DNA from: Sorangium aterium
GTDB lineage: Bacteria; Myxococcota_A; Polyangia; Polyangiales; Polyangiaceae
DNA: 64,000 nucleotides
Direction: 5' to 3'
NCBI RefSeq assembly: GCF_028368935.1
Contig: NZ_JAQNDK010000003.1
Span: 186,001 to 250,000 of the forward strand
In this document: piece by piece, positions 21,474 through 29,331 of the stretch
Position numbering within the stretch: the stretch's first letter is position 1
Layout: the number at the start of each line of letters is the position of its first letter
Notes under the pieces: model-generated
What the model saw: only the letters and a program-made list of their open reading frames with translations
The model's database searches: none
What the model was told of the DNA's origin: nothing
Program-made: the position numbers and the translations under genes

Positions 21474-22370
21474 GTGGCGAAGCAAGAGAACGATCATCGG
21501 CAGACGCTCGTCACCTGCACCTCGATCGCCCCGCCGGTGCTGCCGGTGGCGCCTGGCACCGCGTGTCTGGTGGTGATCTACGGCACCGAGCTCGGGCGCC
21601 GCATCGCGCTAGGGACCGGGGCAATCGAGTGTGGGCGCGCGATACAGACCGATATCCCGCTCGACGACGACGCGGTGAGCCGGCGTCATGCGCGCATCTC
21701 CTGGACGGGGATGAGCTACGTTGTCCGCGATCTCGGCTCGACCAATGGCACCTACGTGAACGACGTCTCCGTCGATGAGCGCGCCCTCAGGGACGGCGAC
21801 CAGGTGAAGATCGGCCGGACGATCTTCAAGTTCATCCAGGGTGGGAACGTCGAGCTCTCGTATCACGAGGAGATCTACCGGCTGATGACCTTCGACGGTC
21901 TGACGCAGGTCCACAACAAGCGCTCCTTCGAGGTCGCGCTGGAGCGCGAGGTATCGCGGGCTTGCCGCTACCATCGCCACCTCGCGCTCATCATGTTCGA
22001 CATCGATCACTTCAAGAACATCAACGACACCCGCGGGCACCTCACGGGCGACGCCGTGCTCCGCCAGATGGCCGCGCTCGCCGCCGCGAACGTCCGCCGC
22101 GACGACGTCCTCGCGCGCGTCGGCGGGGAGGAGTTCGCGCTGCTCGTGCCGGAGATCGCCCTCGACGGCGCCCGCCTGGTCGCCGAGAAGCTGCGCGCGC
22201 TCGTGGAGCGCACGCCGTTCCGCTTCGAGGATGGCGAGGTCGCCGTCACCGCGAGCTTCGGGGTCGCCGCCGTCACGCCGGACGCGCCTGTCTCGCCGAT
22301 GGAGCTCTACCGCCGCGCCGACGAGCGGCTCTACCATGCGAAGAAGGCCGGGCGGAACCGCGTGATGTGA
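21474..22370 (+). CDS. FHA domain diguanylate cyclase (GGDEF)
   Basis: 298 residues. An N-terminal FHA phosphothreonine-binding domain (CGRAIQTDIPLDDDAVSRRHARISW ... DLGSTNGTYVN) is joined to a GGDEF domain with an intact active site RVGGEEFALLVPE and substrate motifs FDIDHFKNINDTRGHLTGD. RRDD stands five residues before GGEEF, a complete RxxD inhibitory site, so c-di-GMP product inhibition is expected. The protein is cytoplasmic, and the FHA domain suggests recruitment by a phosphorylated Ser/Thr kinase target. GTG at 21474 is preferred because ATG at 21411 would leave only 14 bases to the divergent DUF3105 start and adds non-homologous residues; it remains possible. Confidence 0.9.
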   Translation: MAKQENDHRQTLVTCTSIAPPVLPVAPGTACLVVIYGTELGRRIALGTGAIECGRAIQTDIPLDDDAVSRRHARISWTGMSYVVRDLGSTNGTYVNDVSVDERALRDGDQVKIGRTIFKFIQGGNVELSYHEEIYRLMTFDGLTQVHNKRSFEVALEREVSRACRYHRHLALIMFDIDHFKNINDTRGHLTGDAVLRQMAALAAANVRRDDVLARVGGEEFALLVPEIALDGARLVAEKLRALVERTPFRFEDGEVAVTASFGVAAVTPDAPVSPMELYRRADERLYHAKKAGRNRVM

Positions 22371-22386
22371 CGCTGCGCAAGCGCCG

Positions 22387-23607
22387 TCAGGGCGAGGCAG
22401 CCGGGGCGGAGCAGTCTCGCGGCGCGGCGCCGTTGAGGATCCACGCGGACAGGATGTCCATGCCGTCCACGTAGGGCGTTGTGTACTGATCGTCCGGTGT
22501 CTGGGGGTCCTGGGGGTGGAACCAGAATATGGGGTTTGAAGGCGGGGGCGGCATCGGCATTCCCACGACGAACGCCGCCTGCAGCCGCTCGTTCTCCTGG
22601 CGGAGCTTCTCCGCCGCATCGGCGGGCAAGGAGGGGTCGACCGCGATCTGCCCGATGAGGATCTTGTAGAGCAGGTAGCTGTTCCCCGGGTTTCCCGGGT
22701 CGATGAGCGGCATGGCCCTGCCGAAGCGCGCAGGGGATGCCTCCCCCACGTGCGCCTTCTCGCCCATCTGGGTCTGGTGCGCGGTGCGCCCGATCGCGGT
22801 CTCGAGCAGCGGATCGAGCTGGTTGAACGCCGTGCCCAGGTTCAGGTCCAGCCCGGCGGCGGCGCTCGCGCCGTTGTGGCACCCGAAGCAGCCATAGAAG
22901 AGGTGGTACGCGGCGCCCCTCACGCAGGCGATGCACGTCGGATCCGCGGGAGCGTCGCCCTGGCAAGCGTCCGTGCGCATGACGCACTCGAGGTCTCGCT
23001 GGCAGAAGAAGTCGCCGCTCGGCGGGCGCTCCGGCATCGCCTGGGGCGGGTTCGTCGCCGCGACGGAGAACTCGATGCGCGTGTTGCCGTCGAGGGGCGC
23101 GCCGTCGAACGCGCGGATGCCGGACGGCGCAGCCTCGTCCGCCGGCTTGAAGACGGTCAGCGCATACCGGGTCCCGGGAACCAGGCCCGGCATGCCCTCG
23201 ATCTGGCGGAAGATGACCTCCCGCTGGACAGGGTTGTACGTGGGCGCGAGGGCGATCGGATTGACGCAGTCCGCGTAGGTCTGGACCGTGGCCAGATCGC
23301 CCGAGACGCACACGGACTCGGCGCCGACCGTGGCGCTCACCGAGCTCGGCAGCAGGAAGCGATCGAACTTCAGCACGAAGCTCGCTGTCGACAGGACCTC
23401 GGTCGTGCCGGCGGGATCGAGCGCGGTGCGGACGGGCTGGTAATTCTGGTCGAGGCTGGTCGTGGCGCGTGCCTCGATCAGCTGGACAGGAGGGGCGTCG
23501 ATCGGCTGGAGCGTGGCCTCCCCCACGTCGCAGCCGGCCATCGCGAGGGCCGCCTGCAGACAGAGGGGGAGGGGGGCGAGGCGCGTCGCGCGAGCCAGCG
23601 TGCTCAG
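22387..23607 (-). CDS. c-type cytochrome domain lipoprotein, one heme site
   Basis: 406 residues if started at CTG 23607. The N-terminus STLARATRLAPLPLCLQAAL then AMAGC forms a signal peptide with a lipobox-like end; the first in-frame ATG (23541) falls inside it at MAGC and would remove the export signal, and no ATG, GTG or TTG exists further upstream before the overlapping gene. The CTG shares its TG with the TGA of the upstream 84-residue gene (CTGA overlap), implying translational coupling. Residues about 40-165 resemble a bacterial Ig-like domain (VLKFDRFLLPSSV); the second half holds a single heme-binding site CFGCH and ends in ILSAWILNGAAPRDC, usual for cytochrome c-like domains of myxobacterial surface lipoproteins. 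Part of the porin-cytochrome group. Confidence 0.75.
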   Translation of the reverse strand: MSTLARATRLAPLPLCLQAALAMAGCDVGEATLQPIDAPPVQLIEARATTSLDQNYQPVRTALDPAGTTEVLSTASFVLKFDRFLLPSSVSATVGAESVCVSGDLATVQTYADCVNPIALAPTYNPVQREVIFRQIEGMPGLVPGTRYALTVFKPADEAAPSGIRAFDGAPLDGNTRIEFSVAATNPPQAMPERPPSGDFFCQRDLECVMRTDACQGDAPADPTCIACVRGAAYHLFYGCFGCHNGASAAAGLDLNLGTAFNQLDPLLETAIGRTAHQTQMGEKAHVGEASPARFGRAMPLIDPGNPGNSYLLYKILIGQIAVDPSLPADAAEKLRQENERLQAAFVVGMPMPPPPSNPIFWFHPQDPQTPDDQYTTPYVDGMDILSAWILNGAAPRDCSAPAASP

Positions 23608-23858
23608 CTCTCGGAGTAGAGCGAGAGCTGCTCGCGGACGACCTTTTCGTTCACCCCGGACTGGATGTGCTCCTTGAGACAGTCGGCCAGCGTGATCAGC
23701 ATGTCGTCTACCCCTTTCTCCTCGATGAGCTTCGACAAAAGTTGGCGTGCCTCCCGTCCGTCGTCCTCGCGGAGGAAGCCCCGCACTGTCTCCAGCGTGA
23801 TTTCCCCCTGGAAATCGAGATAGAGGTTGTCGATCAGGTACTTGATCAGCTCCTTCAC
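23604..23858 (-). CDS. small conserved-looking helical protein
   Basis: 84 residues, not recognised. Mostly helical and charged (MKELIKYLIDNLYLDFQGEI, LREDDGREARQLLSKLIEEK, VDDMLITLADCLKEHI). No signal peptide or heme motif. GTG at 23858 has AAGGAGA six bases upstream, a good ribosome-binding site, and the stop overlaps the CTG start of the cytochrome lipoprotein. It is out of step with its secreted neighbours and may be a cytoplasmic assembly or regulatory factor. Confidence 0.75.
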   Translation of the reverse strand: MKELIKYLIDNLYLDFQGEITLETVRGFLREDDGREARQLLSKLIEEKGVDDMLITLADCLKEHIQSGVNEKVVREQLSLYSES

Positions 23859-23910
23859 GCCCGTTCTCCTTGGCGTTCGCGGCGATCGTTAGGGAAGCCG
23901 CGCGCACTTC

Positions 23911-23940
23911 GCTATACCCGTCGCTGGAAGGCCAGGGCAA
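23911..23940 (-). promoter_or_regulatory. possible sigma-70-like promoter for the 84-residue gene
   Basis: Reading leftward: -35 TTGCCC (23940-23935), 18-base spacer, -10 TATAGC (23916-23911), about 50 bases before the GTG. It lies in the only AT-richer gap of the cytochrome cluster and would allow the last two genes to be expressed apart from the porin and multiheme genes. Match is moderate. Confidence 0.35.
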
Positions 23941-23966
23941 GGAATATACTGACGGATTTTGACTTT

Positions 23967-25415
23967 TCATTGGCACCGCTGCACGAACCTGTCGCTCGAC
24001 TGATGGCACACCAGGCACGGACGCGGGTTCCGGGAGAACGCCGTCTTGCACTTGCTCTCGAACCCGAGCGGGTGCGGGTTCAGCCCTTGCCCGCCTGACG
24101 CCCCGCGCGTCGCGTGGCAGGTCGCGCAGTCCCGCTCGGTGTGGCAGGAAACGCACGCATTCAGGTTTCGCTCTGCTTCCCAGGCGTGGTGCTTCGCGCC
24201 GCGTGGCGCTGTGGTCCACTCCGCCGGCGGGGGATGGAAGCGGCGCCCCGTGGGCCGCGCTGCGCTCGGCGCGTCGCGCGCCACGCCCGTCCGCCGGTGA
24301 CAGTCCGCACAGAACGTCTGCTCCTGATGGCAGCTCACGCAGCGAGGATTGTCCTGCCGGGCCGCTTGCGGGTGCATCGAGAGGAAGTCGTTCGGGTGGA
24401 CGTTGCGCGGACGGATCTTCCCGTCGTGGCAGTCGGTGCAGTAGTTCGCGCTGTGGCATGACCCGCAGAAGGCGCTGTCGTTCGCGGCGATCTGCCTGTG
24501 CCGCTCGAGCCAGTCGGGCGTGTGCCCCGCGTTGTGCAGCCACGCGGGCGGCAGCAGATCGCCCGTGGCGAACGCCGTCACGAGCCGCCCGTCGGGGCGC
24601 GTCACGTGGCAGACGTCGCAGTCGCTCTTCGCCTCACCCTGGGCCGCGCCGCTCATGTTATGGCACGTGAAGCAGCCGGCCATGCGCGGCAGTTGGTCCC
24701 GGGTAGCGAGCTCGATCCGATCGACGCGGCCGTGGCACTGGCTGCACTTGATGTTCCGGCTCACGTGCTTCGCGTGAGGGAAGCGGAGGTTCGCGTGCGG
24801 CAGCACGAGCGGCGCCACCTTTCCGTCGCTGCCAGCGTTCTCCCCGATATGGCAGTACGCACACTGTCCGTTCTCGTTCGTCCCCGCCTTCACCTGGGTG
24901 AGGTCGGAGTGATCGACATCATGACAGTTGTCGCAAGTCTCGCTCGGCTTCGGCAGCAGCCGGTCCGTCACCGCGCCGCTCGTGTAGGCCGCGCCGTGGC
25001 ACGACTTGCACGTCTGCTTGAGCCCCTTGACGTGCTTCTTGTGGTTGAAGCGGATCGTCAGCGTTTGCGGGGGATAGATCTCGTCGCTCGGGACCGGGGT
25101 CGCGCTCGTCCCGGGAGGCATCCACGCCAGGGGCACCTCCGCGTCGGCGGGCATCGGGTGGAGGCCCGACGTGTACCCGCCGTGCGGCGCCTTCGCAGGC
25201 GCTTCTCCCTCGGCGTCGCCTTCGTCCGCGTCGCCATCGGCCGCCTCGGCGCTGTCGTCGCCTGCTGCCGCCGGCGGCTTCGGCTGGGCAGCCGCCTCGG
25301 GGCCCACGATCGCGAGCGCCAGCGCGCCCAGGCACGCGACGATCGCGACCCATCCAGGGACGACCCTCGCCTCGTTTCGCCGAGCGCGGCGCCGGCCGTC
25401 CTGTCTTGCGTCCAT
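23967..25415 (-). CDS. 13-heme c-type cytochrome
   Basis: 482 residues, exported. A basic N-terminus and hydrophobic segment (WVAIVACLGALALAIVG, about residues 21-37, then AAAQ) form a signal sequence. The mature part has 13 CxxCH heme sites (CKSCH, CDNCH, CAYCH, CSQCH, CFTCH, CDVCH, CGSCH, CTDCH, CVSCH, CADCH, CVSCH, CATCH, CLVCH) and many extra His for axial ligation, including NHKKHVKG and FPHAKHVSRN, as in cytochrome c3/c7-like multiheme electron carriers. ATG at 25415 has GAGGA 8 bases upstream; GTG at 25430, which overlaps the porin stop (GTGA), is an alternative. The close link with a porin-like barrel suggests an electron wire plugged into it, like MtrA in MtrB. Confidence 0.9.
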   Translation of the reverse strand: MDARQDGRRRARRNEARVVPGWVAIVACLGALALAIVGPEAAAQPKPPAAAGDDSAEAADGDADEGDAEGEAPAKAPHGGYTSGLHPMPADAEVPLAWMPPGTSATPVPSDEIYPPQTLTIRFNHKKHVKGLKQTCKSCHGAAYTSGAVTDRLLPKPSETCDNCHDVDHSDLTQVKAGTNENGQCAYCHIGENAGSDGKVAPLVLPHANLRFPHAKHVSRNIKCSQCHGRVDRIELATRDQLPRMAGCFTCHNMSGAAQGEAKSDCDVCHVTRPDGRLVTAFATGDLLPPAWLHNAGHTPDWLERHRQIAANDSAFCGSCHSANYCTDCHDGKIRPRNVHPNDFLSMHPQAARQDNPRCVSCHQEQTFCADCHRRTGVARDAPSAARPTGRRFHPPPAEWTTAPRGAKHHAWEAERNLNACVSCHTERDCATCHATRGASGGQGLNPHPLGFESKCKTAFSRNPRPCLVCHQSSDRFVQRCQ

Positions 25416-25426
25416 GCGATCCTCGC

Positions 25427-27187
25427 TCACGGCGCCACCCGCAGGTTCATGAGGCCGACGACCCGGAAGCGCTGGCCCACCAGCCGGTTCATGTCGTGCT
25501 CCCACTCGATCTTGAAATCCGCGACCTCGCCCGGCCGATACCCGGCCCCGAGGACATATCCGAACGACGTCGCGCCCCGGTCCGGCCTGAGCGGATCCTC
25601 CCAGTTGTACAGCGACATCCGCGCTCCGAGCGCGTAGCGCTGCCCGCTCAGCCGCTTCTCTCCCGAGAGATCGGCCCCCGTCCGGCGCCCGCGCTCCCCC
25701 GTCTGCAGCATCCCGCGGAGCTCGACCGACGTCGTGCGCGTGCGGTAGCGTCCCGCGAGGTTCGCGAGCACGTCGGTCGAGATCGTCGCGGCGCGGTTCT
25801 TCTCGTCGCGCGCGTAGTCGCGGAGCGCGCCGTCATTCGGATCGAGCGACGTCGCGCCGACGCAGCCTGGTTGATTTACGGCCTCACACTGGCCGGCGCC
25901 GAACTCCTCCGGGTTGCCTTCGGCGATCCACATCCGCGTGCCGCCCCAGGCCGCGACATCGATCTCGCGGGTGACGTCCACCGCCGCCCGTCCGGTGATC
26001 GTGGTGATGGGATCGTGGGTGAACCAGTTCCAGATCGAGTCCGCGTCGAACGTCGGAACGAAGTAGTCGACGTCCGCCCCCAGCGTGACGCGGCTCCCGG
26101 CGTACACCTCCAGGCCGCCGTAAAATGAGCCGACGAGCTGGTTGTAGAAGTCGTAGGTCACTCCGCCCTTGAGGCCGCCGAGATCCGGCTTGTTGATGTT
26201 GGCGGCGTACCCGAGCCGATCCTGCGAGATGCGCGACGCATCGGACGTCCGGACGCCTCCGCCCGGATCCGGGAACTGCTGGGTGACAGAGGTCCCCAGG
26301 TTGTAAACGCGGCGGTAGGTCAGGCGACCGTGGACGAAGCTCGGACCCGCGCTCTCGAGCGCGACGCCGAACGCTGGCGCCAGATCGGACGCCTGGTACG
26401 ACGGGAAATCGGCTGCACTCCCGGGCTGAGTCCGGTCATCGCCGAATCCCCGGTGGCTGCCGCGCCAGATCCCCTGCTGCTCGAAGCGCGATGTGGAGAG
26501 CGGCAGGCCGCCGCGCTGCTCGAGCCCGCCGTACGCCTCGAGTTGAACGTAGTACGGTGTCGTCACCCGGAGGAGCGCGCCGTCGAACGACCACCACCCG
26601 AGCACGTCGCTCACATACTGACGGCCGACCCGGAAGCCGAGCCACCCGCCGGCGACGTTCCGCCCTTCGACGTACGCGTACATCAGATCGATGGGCGCCT
26701 CGCGCAGCCCCGGGATGTAGCGCGAGCCGCCATCGATGCTGTAGTCGGTCTCGCCGCCCCGCTGCGCGCCGTCGAGGTGGCCATTGATCCCGAAGTCCGC
26801 GTCGAGCCGGAGCCGCACGGTCGCCGAGTAGTCGGCCTCGCCTGGGGCAGAGTCGCCCTGGAGGTTGTAGACGGCGAGCCCCAGCGTCTGAAGGAGCCGC
26901 CGCCGTTCGATGTTCGTGTCGCCCCAAGGGCTGGCGACCTCGTAGGCCTGGACGCCGGTCGTCGACTCGACCTCGAAGTCGGCTGCGGCTGCGCTGCGCG
27001 GGACGAGCGCGCAAGGCAGCAAGCACGCCACGGCCAGCGCGCGTGACAGGGGGAGGCGGCGGAGGGGGAGGCGACAGAGGGGGACGCGACGGGCGCTCCC
27101 CACGAGCGTGCCAGGGCGTGCGTCGCTGGCGTGCCGCGGACGACGTCGCGACGGAAGCTCCGCCATCCATGAGAGATGCTCAATCAC
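25427..27187 (-). CDS. outer-membrane porin-like beta-barrel of the cytochrome cluster
   Basis: 586 residues with a long N-terminal region and a signal peptide ending ALVPRSAAAA (about residue 68). The mature protein shows alternating amphipathic strands throughout with aromatic girdles: DYSATVRLRLDADFGINGH, MYAYVEGRNVAGGWLGFRVGRQYV, YYVQLEAYGGLEQRG, GRLTYRRVYNLG, LYNWEDPLRPDRGATSFGYV, ADFKIEWEHDMNRLVGQRFRVVGLMNLRV. Length and strand density suggest more than 20 strands. A C-terminal aromatic residue is absent (ends RVAP). The 13-heme gene follows with 11 bases or an overlap, so the pair are almost certainly one operon. By analogy to MtrB/PioB-type porins it could sheath the cytochrome; an ordinary substrate porin is the alternative. 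Start is uncertain; ATG at 27163 (MAELPS) is also possible. Confidence 0.8.
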   Translation of the reverse strand: MIEHLSWMAELPSRRRPRHASDARPGTLVGSARRVPLCRLPLRRLPLSRALAVACLLPCALVPRSAAAADFEVESTTGVQAYEVASPWGDTNIERRRLLQTLGLAVYNLQGDSAPGEADYSATVRLRLDADFGINGHLDGAQRGGETDYSIDGGSRYIPGLREAPIDLMYAYVEGRNVAGGWLGFRVGRQYVSDVLGWWSFDGALLRVTTPYYVQLEAYGGLEQRGGLPLSTSRFEQQGIWRGSHRGFGDDRTQPGSAADFPSYQASDLAPAFGVALESAGPSFVHGRLTYRRVYNLGTSVTQQFPDPGGGVRTSDASRISQDRLGYAANINKPDLGGLKGGVTYDFYNQLVGSFYGGLEVYAGSRVTLGADVDYFVPTFDADSIWNWFTHDPITTITGRAAVDVTREIDVAAWGGTRMWIAEGNPEEFGAGQCEAVNQPGCVGATSLDPNDGALRDYARDEKNRAATISTDVLANLAGRYRTRTTSVELRGMLQTGERGRRTGADLSGEKRLSGQRYALGARMSLYNWEDPLRPDRGATSFGYVLGAGYRPGEVADFKIEWEHDMNRLVGQRFRVVGLMNLRVAP

Positions 27188-27345
27188 GGATGGCGCTCAC
27201 TTTCGTCTTGTGCGGGCCGGTCTGCGCGGCTTCGCTCTCAGCTGCCGCCGAGGGCTGAACAAGCATGGCGTGGAGTTTCGTCCACACGCGGTGATGCTGT
27301 CAACCCGATCGCAGGACGAACGGGCTTGTCACGATGCGCGCCGGG

Positions 27346-28107
27346 TCAGCTGTATCCAGCGCCCTTCCGGAGCTTGCCGTCCGAGCCCACGCTGAAGCCG
27401 TTCGAGTCCTGGAGCGCCTGGCTCGCGCTGCTCCGCAGCTCGGCCGGCACCGTCCAGCCCCGGGTCATCAGCCCCTCGGCGACCTTGTTCTTCACCCGGA
27501 CCGACTCCTCGGTCGCGAGCATCTTCACCAGCGCTGGCACGCTCGCCTCATCGCCCTGGGAGAAGATGGTCTGCACGGCGTGAAACCGGACCGTCTCGTT
27601 GACGTCGTCGAGGAACCGCTCGACCGCCACCCGCACGTCGTCGCCCTTGATGTCGCCCAGCGCCATGATGAGCTGCTGCTTCGGCTCGACGTTGCGCGCA
27701 TACTCCGTGTCGAAGCGGTCGAGCAGCTGGACGAGCTCGGTCCGGTACTCGGCGTCGTCGAGCAGCGCCCGCAGGATCTTGAGCGGCCAGGTGAGCGCCT
27801 CGGCCTTGATGCAGAACTCGACAACGGCCGGCACCGCGTCCTTGCCCGCATCGACGATCCCCCGGAAAGCCAGATCCTTCTCCTCTTGATCCGTGATAGA
27901 GGGGTCGATCGAGAACGTGAAGCGCCTGAGGAGAGCCGCCGCCGCATCCGCGCTCTTCATCGCGGCGAGCGACTGGATGGCGTCGAGGCGGTCGTACGTC
28001 TGAGCGCGCTTGTCCGCGACGACCTTCGCAGGCCCGGCCACCTTCTTGTCGGAGGGGACGCCCCCGGCAGGGGGATTGCTTTTGCGGAGAAAATCGAAAA
28101 TACCCAA
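27346..28107 (-). CDS. HEAT-repeat protein
   Basis: 253 residues, cytoplasmic. The start MGIFDFLRKS is followed by a basic linker and then helical pairs of HEAT type: RLDAIQSLAAMKSADAAAALLRRF, IVDAGKDAVPAVVEFCIKAEALTWPLKILRALLDD, QLIMALGDIKGDDVRVAVERFLDDVNETVRFHAVQTIFSQGDEASVPALVKML. Likely a scaffold or adaptor; no partner is evident. It starts at TTG 28107, with AGAGG six bases upstream; no ATG is available at the homologous N-terminus. Confidence 0.8.
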   Translation of the reverse strand: MGIFDFLRKSNPPAGGVPSDKKVAGPAKVVADKRAQTYDRLDAIQSLAAMKSADAAAALLRRFTFSIDPSITDQEEKDLAFRGIVDAGKDAVPAVVEFCIKAEALTWPLKILRALLDDAEYRTELVQLLDRFDTEYARNVEPKQQLIMALGDIKGDDVRVAVERFLDDVNETVRFHAVQTIFSQGDEASVPALVKMLATEESVRVKNKVAEGLMTRGWTVPAELRSSASQALQDSNGFSVGSDGKLRKGAGYS

Positions 28108-28379
28108 CGCTGACCTCTGGTGGCTGTCCCCGCCGCCCGGTCCGAGCTACCCGGCGATCGTCACCGGATCTATAGCGGGGCGCATCTTCGTGCGCTACGG
28201 ACTCATCCGCGTCGTTCGGCTCGCTGCAGCGTGCTCTCGCCCGCCTCACGCGCCTGCCTAGCGGCTGAGCCCGTATCACATGAATCCGCGCCCCGCTAGA
28301 GTGGCTCGCGGCAGAGGGTGCTTCCCGCCTGAGCTACCCCGGGCGAACCGGCTCGGTCACCGCGAGCCGGCGCAGCCGT

Positions 28380-29258
28380 CTACTCCGTCGTCTTGATGCC
28401 GGTGGGGAACTGAATACTCAGGCTCACGGTGACCATGCTCGTGAAGTGGAATTCGCGGTCCTTGTCGTCCACCTTGCGGTCGGGGAACGCCTCGTCCGTT
28501 CCGAGCCCGTGGTTGTCGAAGCCCGAAGTATTCCATGCGAACGGCAGGGCGCGCCACTCCGCGCCGAAGCCGATGAAGTCCGACGGGTAGAAGTTCCAGC
28601 CGAGGCCGAACGTCGGTGCGAAGGCCATGCGGCTCTCGAGTCCGAAGGTCTCCGCGCAGGCGTTCTGGTTGGTCGTGCCGCACTCCTTGCGCTCCTTCAC
28701 GCCGATCGCCGCGGCTCCAGCGAAGAAGCTCACGTCGGTGTCAACGAAGAGCTCGGCGAACAGCGCCAGCTTTCCACGGAAGGGAACGACCGTGACCTGG
28801 GGCGCTGCGACCCACTGGATCTGCCCGAGCTGATCCTTCGTCAGATCGCCCTTGGTCAGGTTGACCCTGGTCAGCTGGCACGCCTTCGTGAACGGCTGGG
28901 CATCGCAGTTACGCCCGTCGATCGCGACGCGCTGGAGCTCGTCCGTCAGCCCGGCGTTGTACTGAAACCCGTACCCGCCCCAGGCGCCGAAGCCGAGCCA
29001 GTCCGTGAAGTGGTAGGTGAGCCGCAGGCCCGGCATGATCGTCCGCCGGTACTCGTCCAGCAGCGTGAACGATGCGCCTGGAGCCACCTCGAACCGCCCG
29101 GCACGGTGGAGCCGGAGCTGCCGCACGGCCGGCGCGCCGGCTAGAGGGCCCGTGAGCTGAATCTCCTGCGCCTCCGCGGGCGCAGCCGTCATCAGAAGTG
29201 CACAGCCGGTAAGCCCTGCCACCACAGTGCAGAGGCTTTGGACGAATCGACGCATCAT
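28380..29258 (-). CDS. outer-membrane beta-barrel protein (second of tandem pair; GltA/GltB-type candidate)
   Basis: 292 residues from ATG 29258 (MMRRFVQSL), with signal peptide ending TAAPAEAQ. The mature part looks like the myxobacterial outer-membrane beta-barrel family: FEVAPGASFTLLDEYRRTIMPGLRLTYHFTDWLGFGAWGGYGFQYN, VAAPQVTVVPFRGKLALFAELFVDTDVSFFAGAAAIG, FAPTFGLGWNFYPSDFIGFGAEWRALPF, and a last strand VTVSLSIQFPTGI. It resembles its neighbour at 29332-30255 in layout (RxHRxxRxEVxPxxxxxxxDxY, GxGxxFFxN), so the two arose by duplication. In Myxococcus such a pair are the gliding-motility OM proteins GltA and GltB; that identity is an inference. Alternative start ATG at 29285. The gap to the upstream barrel gene is 73 bases, so one operon. 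Confidence 0.8.
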   Translation of the reverse strand: MMRRFVQSLCTVVAGLTGCALLMTAAPAEAQEIQLTGPLAGAPAVRQLRLHRAGRFEVAPGASFTLLDEYRRTIMPGLRLTYHFTDWLGFGAWGGYGFQYNAGLTDELQRVAIDGRNCDAQPFTKACQLTRVNLTKGDLTKDQLGQIQWVAAPQVTVVPFRGKLALFAELFVDTDVSFFAGAAAIGVKERKECGTTNQNACAETFGLESRMAFAPTFGLGWNFYPSDFIGFGAEWRALPFAWNTSGFDNHGLGTDEAFPDRKVDDKDREFHFTSMVTVSLSIQFPTGIKTTE

Positions 29259-29331
29259 GCCTGTCCCCGTCTTTGGCTGAATCATCCTATGTCTCGCGCT
29301 CGGCGTCTGCGCGTCCCCACGTCCAAAGTCT

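Noticed and set aside
22387-24543. 718-codon frame extending the cytochrome lipoprotein upstream
   Set aside because: The upstream half is antisense-like nonsense over the 84-residue and 13-heme genes; homologous part begins at the signal peptide.
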